The notes below the pieces were generated by a model. It saw nothing but the letters and a program-made list of their open reading frames with translations, did no database searches and was not told the DNA's origin. From assembly GCF_007595705.1 (NCBI RefSeq), contig NZ_NISY01000006.1, positions 248,001 through 312,000 of the forward strand: 64,000 bases of DNA, written 5' to 3'. The position numbers and the translations under genes were made by a program. Source of the stretch: Streptomyces sp. SAJ15. GTDB taxonomy: Bacteria; Actinomycetota; Actinomycetes; Streptomycetales; Streptomycetaceae. How positions within the stretch are numbered: the first letter of the stretch is position 1; every line of letters begins with the position of its first letter. Shown here piece by piece: positions 9,240 to 17,953 of this stretch.

Positions 9240-9899
9240 CTAGGAGTGGCTTCGGCCCGTGGCGGAGGCGAAGCCAAGCCAGGTGTGGCGGTTGCCCCAC
9301 CAGCACCAGCCGACCTTCGGGGCATTGCGCCGCTCGTGGCCGTCCCGCCCGGTGCCGTTGCTGATCCAGATCGCCGGGGTACGGGCGTCCAGGGCACCGT
9401 TGGCCTTGCGCAGCCGGGAACCGATGGTCATGAAGCAGTGGTTACGCTCCAGGACGGCCGGCCGCTGGAGCACCCAGTGGATGCCCTCGGTGATCAGCAG
9501 CGGGGTGCGGTCCTGCTGGGCGAGAGCGGGCAGCGCCTCCTCCGGGCTCCAGTTGGCCATGTGGTCGCCACGATCGACGTCGGTGACGAGATAGAGAGGG
9601 GCGTCGGGGACCTCCACCGTGTAGGGGTCGAAGCAGTCGACGTCGGGCATGTCGGTGACGACGAAGCCGGGCTTGCCGTCGTGCCGGAGCAGCGGTGCGA
9701 GGGCGGAGGCGGGGGCGCGGTCCGGGTGGACGGCGAGCAGGGCGTCGCCGTCATGGCTCCCGGCCTCCGCCGCGAAGGCACGCAGCTGGTCGGCGGGTAT
9801 CCCCGCGAGCTCGGGCACCCCGAGCTCGATCAGGTGTTCTGCCTGGGCGGCGAGCGACGGGAGAGGGGTCACGGTGGTGGAGGACGAGGTATCGGGCAA
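9240..9899 (-). CDS. DUF5701 family protein
   Basis: A 219-residue soluble protein of the actinobacterial DUF5701 family. Hallmarks are LYLVTDVDRGDHMANWSPEEALP, LITEGIHWVLQRPAVLERNHCFM and the C-terminal KVGWCWWGNRHTWLGFASA. No catalytic function is established for this family. I choose TTG at 9899, which has GAGGAG at 9904-9909; a longer version from TTG at 9935 has no such site. It is convergent with the RibD-like gene. A short direct repeat (AACCAGGGG, about 2.5 copies, 9208-9235) lies in the spacer downstream. Confidence 0.85.
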   Translation of the reverse strand: MPDTSSSTTVTPLPSLAAQAEHLIELGVPELAGIPADQLRAFAAEAGSHDGDALLAVHPDRAPASALAPLLRHDGKPGFVVTDMPDVDCFDPYTVEVPDAPLYLVTDVDRGDHMANWSPEEALPALAQQDRTPLLITEGIHWVLQRPAVLERNHCFMTIGSRLRKANGALDARTPAIWISNGTGRDGHERRNAPKVGWCWWGNRHTWLGFASATGRSHS

Positions 9900-10018
9900 G
9901 GTACTCCTCGCATCGCGGTTAAGGGGTAGACCCAAGATCGAACGCGGTGGTCCGCCGGAATGTTCCCGGCGCGGCGGCGCCGCGACAGGCGAAGCACCCG
10001 GACAGGGGCCGTGTCTGC

Positions 10019-10849
10019 TCAGGCGTCGGTCGCGGCGGGTGTCGTGGAGGGGCCTTCGGTGAAGTCGGTCACCAACTTGACGAAGGCGTCCTCCTGCTCG
10101 AAGAACATCACGTGGCCCGCGTCGATCTCGGCGTAGCCGCTGCCGCTGATCGCGGCGTGGAGGGCCCAGCTGTGCTCCACCGGGACGGTGATGTCCTGGC
10201 TGCCGCCGATCACGAGTGTGGGGGCCTCGATGCGGGGGAGCAGGGGGCGGATGTCCACCCGCAGGTCGTAGTGGATATGACGCAGCGTGCCCGGAGTGGG
10301 CGGCATGTTGGGGATCAGGGCCTCGAACTGGTCGCGACCTATGGTGTTGAGGAAGCCGCGGCTGAAGCCGGTCATCGCGACGGCGCGGCCGAAGGACGCG
10401 GGGTCGCTGGCTCCCAGGTTCTGCCAGAGGGTGAAGAGGCTGGTCAGATACTCGTCACTGCCGGTGTGGGCCCAGCCGGCGACCAGGATCAGCCGCCGAA
10501 CGAGGTCAGGTCGCAGGGCCGCGACGGTGGCGGCGACGGTGGCGCCCATGGAGAAGCCGAGCAGGTCGACCGGTCCGTCCTCCGTCGCCTCGATGACGGC
10601 GATGACCTGGGCGGCGAGTCGTTCGGCGGTCAGCGGAGCGCCGTCGTCGACGGTGGCATCGGTCCCGGACAGGTCAGGGGTGATCACGGTCCGGTGCGGG
10701 GTGAACCGGGGAAGCGTCTGCCCCCAGTTGACGGCGGCCCCCGCCGATCCGGTGCCGTGTACACGCCGCCCATCGGGTGCGACACCGCCGAACGCCTCGC
10801 CCTGCTCAAGGTCGTCGGCATAGAGCAGCCGTCTGCATAGATGAGCCAT
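10019..10849 (-). CDS. Alpha/beta hydrolase
   Basis: A 276-residue alpha/beta hydrolase. The oxyanion-hole motif HGTGSAG starts at residue 31, the nucleophile elbow is GFSMG (Ser100), the acid is in VIGGSQDITVPVEH and the catalytic His in DAGHVMF. The region before HGTGSAG is about 10 residues shorter than usual and lacks a clear first pair of strands, so the true start or an eroded N-terminus is uncertain. It is cytoplasmic, with no signal peptide. It is divergent from a MarR gene with only 42 bases between, which strongly suggests direct control by that regulator. Confidence 0.85.
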   Translation of the reverse strand: MAHLCRRLLYADDLEQGEAFGGVAPDGRRVHGTGSAGAAVNWGQTLPRFTPHRTVITPDLSGTDATVDDGAPLTAERLAAQVIAVIEATEDGPVDLLGFSMGATVAATVAALRPDLVRRLILVAGWAHTGSDEYLTSLFTLWQNLGASDPASFGRAVAMTGFSRGFLNTIGRDQFEALIPNMPPTPGTLRHIHYDLRVDIRPLLPRIEAPTLVIGGSQDITVPVEHSWALHAAISGSGYAEIDAGHVMFFEQEDAFVKLVTDFTEGPSTTPAATDA

Positions 10850-10891
10850 CGATAGTAGCCATGGACATAGTAGCCATGTAATCTATTCGCC
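10850..10891. promoter_or_regulatory. Shared operator/promoter of the hydrolase and the MarR gene
   Basis: Two exact 12-nt direct repeats, ATAGTAGCCATG at 10852-10863 and 10867-10878, sit 15 bases apart between divergent genes. They are followed by TAATCT (10879-10884), a good -10 element placed 7 bases before the MarR ATG, so the MarR mRNA is probably leaderless. The likely role is binding of the MarR protein (inference). Confidence 0.55.
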
Positions 10892-11386
10892 ATGAGTAAG
10901 GGCTCACCGGGCCCCACGCCCGGCTTCCTGGTATGGCGGCTCGCCAACAAGTGGCGTGTCGCGGTCGATCGCGCGGTGGCTCCGCTGGGTCTCACCCACG
11001 CGCAGTACTCGCTCGTCGCGTCGCTGCACGGCATGCAGCGCGCCGGCGAGCGGCCCAGTCAGCGCCGGCTCGCCGACCACACCGGCCTGGAGGCGCTGTA
11101 CGTCTCGAAGCTGGCGCGCGCCCTGGAGTCGGCCGGCCTGATCGAGCGCACCCGCGATCCCCGCGATCCGCGCGCCGTACAGCTCGCCCTCACCGAGCGG
11201 GGCCAGGCCGTCACGCGGCAGGCCATCGCGGTGGTCCAGGAGCTGCTTCAGCAGTTGCTGGAGCCGCTCGGCGGCCTCGACGCCCCCCGGACGCGCGCGT
11301 TCACCGACGAGCTGACGACCTTGCTCGACGCGCCTCTCACGCCATCCGTACCGAACGACGAGATCACTCAGGAGGCAACACCATGA
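10892..11386 (+). CDS. MarR family transcriptional regulator
   Basis: A 164-residue winged-helix regulator. The helix-turn-helix is around residues 50-75 (SQRRLADHTGLEALYVSKLARALESAGL) and the wing is IERTRDPRDPRAVQLALTERG, both typical of MarR. No Shine-Dalgarno sequence precedes the ATG; a -10 box 7 bases upstream implies leaderless translation. The stop overlaps the start of the next gene (ATGA at 11383-11386), so the two are translationally coupled. It probably controls itself, its partner and the divergent hydrolase. Confidence 0.92.
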   Translation: MSKGSPGPTPGFLVWRLANKWRVAVDRAVAPLGLTHAQYSLVASLHGMQRAGERPSQRRLADHTGLEALYVSKLARALESAGLIERTRDPRDPRAVQLALTERGQAVTRQAIAVVQELLQQLLEPLGGLDAPRTRAFTDELTTLLDAPLTPSVPNDEITQEATP

Positions 11387-11841
11387 CCACGACCGCATCC
11401 TCCGCCGCCGCGCCCGTCGCCGACGCTCGCGCCCTCGGCCTGGCCCACCACGCCGCCCGCGGCGTCCTGGAGCATGTCCTGGCTCGGCACGGCGTCACGT
11501 TCCAGCAGCAGATCGCCCTGCGTGCCGCCGTCACCGCCGACACCCCGCAGACGTCGGACGATCTCGTCGCCCAGGTCCGGGGCTCCCTCAAGGCCGATCC
11601 GGACGACATCCGTGCCACCCTCGATGAGCTGCTGGCCAAGCGGCTGCTCCTCGCGGACGGCGCGCACCTTCGCCCCACGGACGCGGGGCGCGAGCTGATC
11701 GCCGCCGTCGGCGCGGAGACCGCCCCCGTATCCGCCCGCATCTGGGGTGAGATACCCGCCCAGGACCTGGCCGCCGCCGGTCGCGTCCTCGCCCTGGTCA
11801 CCGAGCGCGCCAACGCGGAGCTCGCGGCGCTGACCGCCTGA
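11383..11841 (+). CDS. Winged-helix (MarR-like) protein coupled to the MarR gene
   Basis: A 152-residue protein starting at ATG 11383 with GGAGG at 11371-11375, overlapping the upstream MarR stop by 4 bases. Residues 20-100 read as a winged-helix: QQQIALRAAVTADTPQTSDDLVAQV is the HTH entry, followed by ATLDELLAKRLLLADGAHLRPTDAG as recognition helix and wing. The C-terminus is helical. Such small MarR-like proteins are often encoded beside a canonical MarR gene in Streptomyces, and a heterodimer or antagonist role is possible but not shown. Followed by a small hairpin at 11867-11887. Confidence 0.85.
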   Translation: MTTTASSAAAPVADARALGLAHHAARGVLEHVLARHGVTFQQQIALRAAVTADTPQTSDDLVAQVRGSLKADPDDIRATLDELLAKRLLLADGAHLRPTDAGRELIAAVGAETAPVSARIWGEIPAQDLAAAGRVLALVTERANAELAALTA

Positions 11842-11866
11842 CCCCCTGACCCCGATAGTGGAATAT

Positions 11867-11887
11867 TCAACCGTCGGTTGCGGTTGA
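11867..11887. other. Short hairpin in front of the TPR gene
   Basis: A 7-bp stem TCAACCG/CGGTTGA with a 7-nt loop, next to the palindrome GAATATTC (11861-11868). It could be a weak terminator of the MarR operon or a regulator site for the TPR gene at 11909. Confidence 0.3.
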
Positions 11888-11908
11888 CGGCGCCGAAGGA
11901 GGTCACCA

Positions 11909-12277
11909 GTGAACACGACCTACGGCGCCCCCGGCGACGCCTACTACACCCACGGCGCCCCGGCCGAGCGCTGGGAGCGGGCGCAGCTGTTCTTCGAGGC
12001 CAGGAACTACGCCGCCGCGGCACGGGTGCTCCGCGGGCTGGTCGAGGAGGTACCCGAACAGACGGGGCCGCGGCTGCTGCTGGCGCGCGCCTACTACCAC
12101 TCGGCCCAACTACGCCGCGCGGAGACCGAGTTGCGGATCATCGTAGAGCGCGACCCGGTCGAGCACTACGCCCGGCTGATGCTGGGCCGCACCCTGGAGC
12201 GGCAGGGGCGCACCGAGGAGGCCCGGTCCCATGCGCGTATCGCCTCCGCGCTCGCCGGCGATGTCGGGGACCTCTGA
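11909..12277 (+). CDS. Small tetratricopeptide (TPR) protein
   Basis: A 122-residue protein with about two TPR-like helical pairs: WERAQLFFEARNYAAAARVL, then GPRLLLARAYYHSAQLRRAE and HYARLMLGRTLERQGRTEEA. The GTG start at 11909 has a near-perfect site (AAGGAGGT) upstream. TPR units mediate protein-protein contacts; no partner is obvious. A minisatellite begins 2 bases after its stop codon. Confidence 0.85.
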   Translation: MNTTYGAPGDAYYTHGAPAERWERAQLFFEARNYAAAARVLRGLVEEVPEQTGPRLLLARAYYHSAQLRRAETELRIIVERDPVEHYARLMLGRTLERQGRTEEARSHARIASALAGDVGDL

Positions 12278-12279
12278 CG

Positions 12280-12391
12280 CGCCCGACCGGAGGACGCCGG
12301 CGCGACCCCCTCTACGGAGCCGGCGCCCGACCTTCTCTACGGAGTCGGCGCCCGACCGGAGGACGCCGGCCCGACCCCTCTACGGAGCCGG
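12280..12391. repeat. Minisatellite of 21-25-bp related units
   Basis: Five related units occur in the order A-B-C-A-B: CGCCCGACCGGAGGACGCCGG (12280-12300) recurs exactly at 12349-12369, and units with CTCTACGGAG(C/T)CGG lie at 12301-12323, 12324-12348 and 12370-12391. The array starts directly after a stop codon. A short GTCCCATCGC duplication follows. Confidence 0.8.
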
Positions 12392-12475
12392 ACCGGCGTC
12401 CCATCGCGTCCCATCGCGCCTCGTGGCGTCAGCCGGCCTGGCGGACAGCCCCGAGCGCTTCGGTCGACAGATCTG

Positions 12476-13996
12476 TCAAGACCCGTTACTCAGGTGGACT
12501 CCGTTGACGGTGGCGTCGAGGACCGGCCGATACTGATGCCATTGCGCATCCGGTGCGGAGAGGTAGACCACGTACTGGGTGCCGTCGGCGCTGGCGAATG
12601 CCAGCTCCGCCGCCCGGTACTTCCGCGCCCTGCCGTCGAATGTGAACTCCCAGTAGCCGGCCGGCCGTCCTCGGAAGGTCGTTGCGGCCATCCTGACCCG
12701 CTCATACCCGGGATTGATCCGGCGGGTCTGGTCCTCTTCGGTGTCGCGCCAGTGCTGCAGCGGGTCGGAACCCGCGAAGGTGACGACGTTGACCCTCAGG
12801 CCCACCAAACCGGACCGGTCTACGTAGACGACTTCACCGCCGGGCTTCCGCTTGCGGGTCCAGCCGTCTCGTACGGGGAAGGAGAAGCCGCGGTCCCCCT
12901 TTTCGAGGTGGTATCCGGCGGGGAGCGTCGGAGGCGAGGCCGGGCTGCTGTGCGAAGCGGAGACCGAGGCGTTCTCCGTGGGCCGCCCCTGCGTGCTCGG
13001 TCGGTCGGCACTTCCCTTGGGCCACCACATCGCGCCGCCCGCCACGATGGCGGCCAGTGCCGCCGCCGCGACGGACCACAACACCCCGCGGCTCCTGCCG
13101 CCGCCTCCCCGCCCAGGGTCCGCGGCGTCGCCGGTGCGTTCCGGCCGCGTGGGGGAGGCCAGGAGGCCGGCCCGAGTCCCGGTCACGTCGTCCAGGAGGC
13201 GCTCGACCTCATGGACGTCCATACGCTGCTCGGGTTCCTTGACGAGCAGCCCCTCGATCACCGGGGTGAGGCCCCCGGCGTTGCGCATGGGCTCGTAGGT
13301 GTCGGCGGCGATGGCGTACGCGATCTCGATCGGGGTGTCGCGGCGGAACGGGTGCCGCCCCTCGACCGCCTGGTACAAGGTGGCCCCGAGGGCCCACAGG
13401 TCGCTGGCGGGGCCGGGCTCGGTGCTCCCGCGCCTGAGGCGTTCGGGGGCCAGGTAGTGGATGGAGCCGATCAGCTCGCCGGGCTTGGTCAGCGACGACG
13501 TTCCCGCCTCCATGGCGATGCCGAAGTCGGTGAGCACGATCCGTCCGTCGTCACCGAGCAGGACGTTGGCGGGTTTGACATCCCGGTGCAGGACGCCGGC
13601 ATCGTGGGCGGCACGCAAGGCGGCGGCCATGGCGGAGCCGATCCGGGCGGCCTCACCGGGTGGCAGCGCGCCCTGCCGCTTCAGCACATCACCGAGTGTG
13701 ACCGACGGTATGTACTCCATGACGATGCACGGCAGACCCTCGTCATCGACGACGTCGTGCACCACGATGACATTGGGGTGGGCGATCCGTGCGGCGCTGC
13801 GGGCCTCGCGGCGGGTGCGCTCGTAGAGCGTGTGGACCTCGTCGTCATGCAGGTGCGGTGGGATGTGCAGCTTCTTCACGGCGACATGACGGCCGAGCAA
13901 CTTGTCCTCGGCGCGCCACACCGTGCCCATGCCGCCGCTGCCTACCCGCTCCACCAGCAGATACCGGTCGGCGACGAGCCGCCCCAGATCGGACAC
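12476..13996 (-). CDS. Membrane-anchored Ser/Thr protein kinase (PknB-like)
   Basis: A 506-residue Hanks-type kinase. The kinase domain covers about residues 10-265: P-loop GSGGMGTV (19-26), catalytic Lys in HVAVKK, HRDVKPAN (137-144), DFG (157-159) and APE (183-185). A Gly/Arg-rich linker leads to one transmembrane helix (GVLWSVAAAALAAIVAGGAMWW), so the rest is outside the cell: a Ser/Pro/Thr linker, then a domain of about 130 residues with GFSFPVRDGWTRKRKPGGEVVYVD and ELAFASADGTQYVVYLSAPD, a beta-rich sensor-like domain. GTG at 13996 is chosen because GGAGAAGGAGAAG precedes it; a longer version from 14056 is possible. It is divergent from the NACHT gene, 288 bases away. Confidence 0.93.
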   Translation of the reverse strand: MSDLGRLVADRYLLVERVGSGGMGTVWRAEDKLLGRHVAVKKLHIPPHLHDDEVHTLYERTRREARSAARIAHPNVIVVHDVVDDEGLPCIVMEYIPSVTLGDVLKRQGALPPGEAARIGSAMAAALRAAHDAGVLHRDVKPANVLLGDDGRIVLTDFGIAMEAGTSSLTKPGELIGSIHYLAPERLRRGSTEPGPASDLWALGATLYQAVEGRHPFRRDTPIEIAYAIAADTYEPMRNAGGLTPVIEGLLVKEPEQRMDVHEVERLLDDVTGTRAGLLASPTRPERTGDAADPGRGGGGRSRGVLWSVAAAALAAIVAGGAMWWPKGSADRPSTQGRPTENASVSASHSSPASPPTLPAGYHLEKGDRGFSFPVRDGWTRKRKPGGEVVYVDRSGLVGLRVNVVTFAGSDPLQHWRDTEEDQTRRINPGYERVRMAATTFRGRPAGYWEFTFDGRARKYRAAELAFASADGTQYVVYLSAPDAQWHQYRPVLDATVNGVHLSNGS

Positions 13997-14284
13997 CTTG
14001 GAATCTTCTCCTTCTCCTCTTCCCCCGTTCGCGAACAGTCGAGGTCGAGGAGGCACGATAGCCCATCCGGTCGAACAGGCATCGCCGCCGCTTGAGCAGC
14101 ACCTTCCGGCTCAGCGCGCCCGGCGAAGCCCCTCTGGAGAACAAGGTGGGCCGCGGGCCGCGGTCGGCCATGTCGCGTGTCCGTGGATTCGGTGTGTCGT
14201 TGGCAGGCCATGAAGACCTGGCCCAGGTGGAGAGCGCGGCCTGAAGCCGACGGAGGGAGGCGGGGGGCCGGAGTCCGGGAACGC

Positions 14285-16354
14285 ATGAGGCGTACCAGGC
14301 GCCTGTATGTCCTCCTCACCCTTGGCGGCCTCGTGGCGGCGGTGTGTCTGGCGTACGACGCCGGTGAACTGGCGGCCGCTCTGCCCGCCCTGCCGCCCAC
14401 GGTCGCCGGAGCCTTCCTGACCTGGGCGGCGTTCAGCGGCGACCGGATCGAGGGCGCGCGCCGTGAGCTTCCGTCGGCAGTTCAGGAACTGGCCGGTGCG
14501 GTGCGGCAGCAGTGGGACGCCGAACTCAGTCGTCAGCGGCTGGTCCGACCGATTCCGCCCGCGGTCTCCTGGGCCGCCGCCGCCCGGGAACTCTCCGTTC
14601 CCTGGAGCGAACTGGTCGCCGCGGCGCGGCGATGGCCTGGTGGTCCGCCGTCGGATCCCGCCGGCTGGGCCGCCGGCCCTGAGGGACTCGCCGGTCAGGA
14701 AGAGGAGATCACAGAGACCTATCTGCGCCGGATCCCCACCCGCCGTCTGGTCCTGCTGGGAGAGCCGGGCTCGGGGAAGACGACGTTGCTGATCCGGCTG
14801 CTGCTGGGCCTGGTCAGGCAGCGCGCGCCCGATGACCGGGTCCCCGTGCTCTTCACCGTGGCGAGCCTGGACCCCCGCCCCGGCTCGGGAGACGGCCGGG
14901 ACGACACCTTGGACACCTGGATGGCCGGACAGCTGGAGCGTGATCACGAGATTCTGGCCGACCCGGCGCCGCCCGGGTTCGGCGAGGTGAGCCTCGCTCG
15001 CGCCCTGCTGAACCGGGGAATGATCATCCCCATGTTCGACGGCTTCGACGAGTTGCCCAAGGAACAGCGCCGGCGGGCTATGGCCCTGGTGAACGAGTCG
15101 CTACCCCTGGACCAGCCGGTGGTGCTGGCCTGCCGGTCCGCCGAGTACCGCGCGCTGCTGGAGGTGTCCGCGCCCCTGGGGGAGGCGGCCACGCTCGAAC
15201 TCCTCCCCCTCCGCAGTGAAGAGGTAGAGGAGTATCTGCGCGCCACCGCCCTGGGACATGGACCACGCACGGCGACGGCGTCCGCCGCCGTCGAAGAACG
15301 GTGGGGTCCGGTTCTCGAAAGACTGGGCGGCACCAGTCCTTTGGCGCAAACCCTCGCGACGCCCCTGGGGGTCTTTCTCGCTCGGGCGGTCTACCACCCC
15401 GACGAGGCGCCCGTATCCCGGGCCCCGACTCCGCGGGATGAGCCGCGGGAGCTGCTGACATTCGCCACCCGGGAGGCGGTGGAGCGACATCTCTTCCGCG
15501 CCTTCATACGCACCGCGTATCGGTCGGCCCCCCAGCGTGGCCGCCGTTGGACCGATGTCGAGGCCGAACGGGTCTTCGTCTTCCTGGCCCGGCACATGAA
15601 GGTCCATCTCGAAGGCAGTACGGAAATCGCCTGGTGGGAGCTCTACCGGGCCATCCCTGCCGCGCCCCTGCGGCTGCTGGTGTCCGTCGGCGCGGGGGCC
15701 CTGGTCGCCGTCGTTCCGTGGTGCGTCGCCGGACCGGTCGCCGGACTGGGCGCAGGGCTCACCGTCGGTCCGGTGGCTCTCCTGGCCACCGGTCAGCGGC
15801 GGGAACCCGCAGCCGGGATCCGCTGGTCGTGGCGTCACTCGACTCTCGTCCCCGGCACGGTGGCCGGGATGGTGACCGGCTTCGCCATCGGGCCCGTCAC
15901 CGGACTGCGACTCGCCCTGGTCTGCGTACTCGCCATCGGCTTCGCGGTCGGCTTCATGACCGGGCTGCGCCCCAAGGCCATGGACGTCACCGCCGGCAGC
16001 GGCCCCGGTGAGTCCCTCAGCCGGGACCGGGTGACCGCGTGGCGGATCATGCTCCTGTGGGCCCTGGCTGCCGGGCCGGTGGCGGGGTTGGTCGCGGACC
16101 TGGTGGCAGGCCGGACCGCGGCTGTGGTCGCCACCCCCGTGGTGGGGGTGGCGATAGGACTGGCAGTCGGTTTCGGAGGCACGGCCTGGGGGCTGTTCAC
16201 CTTGGCCCGGGGCTACCTGTTCGTACGCGAACGTCTTCCCGGCGACCTGATGGCCTTCCTGGACGACGCACACCGCCAACGCGGAGTGCTCCGCAAGACC
16301 GGGGCCGTCTACCAGTTCCGTCACATCAACCTGCAGCGGCATCTGGAAGAGTGA
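14285..16354 (+). CDS. Membrane NACHT-domain NTPase
   Basis: A 689-residue protein. The N-terminus has two predicted membrane helices (LYVLLTLGGLVAAVCLAYD and TVAGAFLTWAAFSG). The NTPase core follows with Walker A GEPGSGKT (159-166), Walker B MFDGFDELP (about 250-258) and the sensor VLACRSAEYR, which is the NACHT arrangement. The C-terminal 220 residues are a run of hydrophobic Gly/Val/Ala helices with repeated VAGLxAG/VGFxTG units, ending in YQFRHINLQRHLEE, a tail common to this Streptomyces family. NACHT proteins are signal-transducing switches, and some bacterial ones are antiphage sensors; no effector domain other than the membrane part is visible. Start choice is uncertain: ATGs at 14177 and 14210 are in frame, but the conserved protein begins at 14285. 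Confidence 0.88.
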   Translation: MRRTRRLYVLLTLGGLVAAVCLAYDAGELAAALPALPPTVAGAFLTWAAFSGDRIEGARRELPSAVQELAGAVRQQWDAELSRQRLVRPIPPAVSWAAAARELSVPWSELVAAARRWPGGPPSDPAGWAAGPEGLAGQEEEITETYLRRIPTRRLVLLGEPGSGKTTLLIRLLLGLVRQRAPDDRVPVLFTVASLDPRPGSGDGRDDTLDTWMAGQLERDHEILADPAPPGFGEVSLARALLNRGMIIPMFDGFDELPKEQRRRAMALVNESLPLDQPVVLACRSAEYRALLEVSAPLGEAATLELLPLRSEEVEEYLRATALGHGPRTATASAAVEERWGPVLERLGGTSPLAQTLATPLGVFLARAVYHPDEAPVSRAPTPRDEPRELLTFATREAVERHLFRAFIRTAYRSAPQRGRRWTDVEAERVFVFLARHMKVHLEGSTEIAWWELYRAIPAAPLRLLVSVGAGALVAVVPWCVAGPVAGLGAGLTVGPVALLATGQRREPAAGIRWSWRHSTLVPGTVAGMVTGFAIGPVTGLRLALVCVLAIGFAVGFMTGLRPKAMDVTAGSGPGESLSRDRVTAWRIMLLWALAAGPVAGLVADLVAGRTAAVVATPVVGVAIGLAVGFGGTAWGLFTLARGYLFVRERLPGDLMAFLDDAHRQRGVLRKTGAVYQFRHINLQRHLEE

Positions 16355-16428
16355 GCACACGGCAGCCGAGGGCGGACCGCGGCGCGCGGTCCGGCGCGGG
16401 AGCCGGCGACGGCTGCGGGGCTCCGGCC

Positions 16429-16520
16429 GGCAGGCGCATCGGCGAGGGCCTCGGCAGGCGGATCGGCAAGGCATCGGCAGGCGCATCGGCGAGGGCATCG
16501 GCGGGGGCATCAGCAGGGGC
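16429..16520 (+). repeat. Degenerate 12-bp GGCATCGGCRGG repeat
   Basis: Roughly seven imperfect units of GCATCGGC(A/G)(G/A)GG lie between the NACHT and ATP-grasp genes; a block GGCAGGCGCATCGGCGAGGG occurs exactly at 16429-16448 and again at 16476-16495. No gene is seen between 16355 and 16657. Confidence 0.65.
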
Positions 16521-16657
16521 CGAGGGCGCTCAATGCGTCGCTTCGTCCGGGATTGTCCGGCGCGGTCGGTCGACTGAACCCCCGGTTCCCTCCGAGAGTG
16601 GATATGGGAGGAGAGGTCTCCCTCCCTGTCTGTTACGGCACGGCTGTGGAGGAATCG

Positions 16658-17656
16658 ATGGTTGCTCGAGGGCTGCGGGTGGGGACCTTCTTGTCCAGTG
16701 GGCCCGTCGGGACCTCCGAGGCCGTGTGGCGGCTGCCGCACAGCGCCGCCGTCCCGGTGGAAGCCCGGGACCGATGCCTCGGCCTCCTCGCCGACATGGC
16801 GGATGTCCAGTTCTTCCACGGGTTGAACATCGACCGCAGCTACATCCGTGGCGGTCGGGTGCACCACGGGGAGATCTGCCTCAACGAGCTGGACCTGTAC
16901 GTATGGCACGCGCAGATCGACCGCAGGCCCGGCAGCTATCACCTCGAAGCGCTACGGACCCTCAGCCACGACACCCGGGTCGTCGCCGACCCCGACATGT
17001 TCGCCGTCGGCATCGACAAATTCCGCGCCCACCTGCTGCTGCGCCGTGCCGGAGTACGGGTACCGGACACCGTCCTGCTGGACCAGGGCAACGTGGGCGC
17101 GGCCGAGCCGGTCCTCGCGGAGTGGGGCCGCGCCCTGCTCAAACCCCGCTTCGGCTACTTCGGGCGGGGGGTGCTGCTCATCGAGGATTTCGCCACGTTG
17201 CGGGACGCTGTCGGCTACCTGGCCGCGACCGCTCCGGGAGCCGGCGACGGGACACTGCTGCTGGAGCGGTTCTACGACAACGACCTCGCCGAGTGGGTCT
17301 CGGTGGCGATGGTGGGCGGCGAGATCATGTACGGCTACCGCAAGCGGCCCTCGCGCTGGGCGGCGATGCGAGGCGGCGCGGCGAAGGTCTACGACCTGGC
17401 CGGAGCGGGTGGCGAGGTCGATCTGTGCGAGGTGCCGGCCGCCCACGCGGAGCTGGCTTCGCGGGCTCAGAACGTGATGGGGGCGCAGATCATCGGCTTC
17501 GACATGATCCTTCACCAGGGCCTGCCGGTCATCGTCGACGAGAACACCTTTCCCGGCTTCTATCCCGAACTCTTCCGCCGGGCCGACAAGGACCTGGGCT
17601 TCGAGCTGTACCGGATGATCGCCCAGGCGGTCGACGAGTGCCGCGGAGCCCGGTGA
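16658..17656 (+). CDS. ATP-grasp (RimK/glutathione synthetase-like) enzyme
   Basis: A 332-residue protein of the ATP-grasp superfamily. It has the pre-grasp segment FFHGLNIDRSYIRGG, then DPDMFAVGIDKFRAHLLLRRAGVRVPDTVLL (the lid entry used by RimK-like ligases), the ATP-lysine strand ALLKPRFGYFGRGVLLIED, the second strand LLLERFYDNDLAEWVSVAMV, and the metal-binding acid/Asn motif VIVDENTFPGFYPEL. Such enzymes join a carboxylate to an amine or thiol through an acyl phosphate; no substrate can be named. ATG at 16658 is chosen because GGAGG (16648-16652) is well placed, although the frame is open to 16553. It is co-directional with the NACHT gene but 303 bases downstream, with a repeat between. 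Confidence 0.87.
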   Translation: MVARGLRVGTFLSSGPVGTSEAVWRLPHSAAVPVEARDRCLGLLADMADVQFFHGLNIDRSYIRGGRVHHGEICLNELDLYVWHAQIDRRPGSYHLEALRTLSHDTRVVADPDMFAVGIDKFRAHLLLRRAGVRVPDTVLLDQGNVGAAEPVLAEWGRALLKPRFGYFGRGVLLIEDFATLRDAVGYLAATAPGAGDGTLLLERFYDNDLAEWVSVAMVGGEIMYGYRKRPSRWAAMRGGAAKVYDLAGAGGEVDLCEVPAAHAELASRAQNVMGAQIIGFDMILHQGLPVIVDENTFPGFYPELFRRADKDLGFELYRMIAQAVDECRGAR

Positions 17657-17724
17657 GGAGCAGCGGCAGGCCACCTGAGCCGCTCAGGGCGGTGCGGAGC
17701 CGGGGGAGGCGGCGGTGCGTCGGG

Positions 17725-17953
17725 TCACCCTGAGGCGGATGTCGATGTACCGGGCGAGGTGCGGAACGACGGCGGCTGTGGTGCGCCGAGGACGTGCTGC
17801 TGCCAGCCGCGGAGCAGCTCGAAGTCGAGCGGGGCGCCGCGTGCCGCGTCGGCCCGCAGCAGCTCCAGGGCGGTGAGCAGGCCCTTGGCGCGGACGGGGT
17901 CCACGGCGCCGTCGAAGGCGCGGATGCGGGCCGCCCCGATGAGGTTCTGGCGC
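17725..17953 (-). pseudogene. Remnant of a Fic-like protein (N-terminal region)
   Basis: The minus strand reads GLRQNLIGAARIRAFDGAVDP, then LLTALELLRADAARGAPLDFELLRGWQQHVLGAPQPPSFRT. This resembles the region before the catalytic core of small actinobacterial Fic-domain proteins. The reading fails right after SFRT, where the core with HPFxxGNGR should start, so the gene is truncated there. Its other end abuts the methyltransferase fragment on the opposite strand, marking a recombination or deletion junction near 17953/17954. Confidence 0.45.

Noticed and set aside
12476..12700. Possible attachment site at the kinase 3' end
   Set aside because: No integrase, tRNA gene or matching direct repeat was found in the window.
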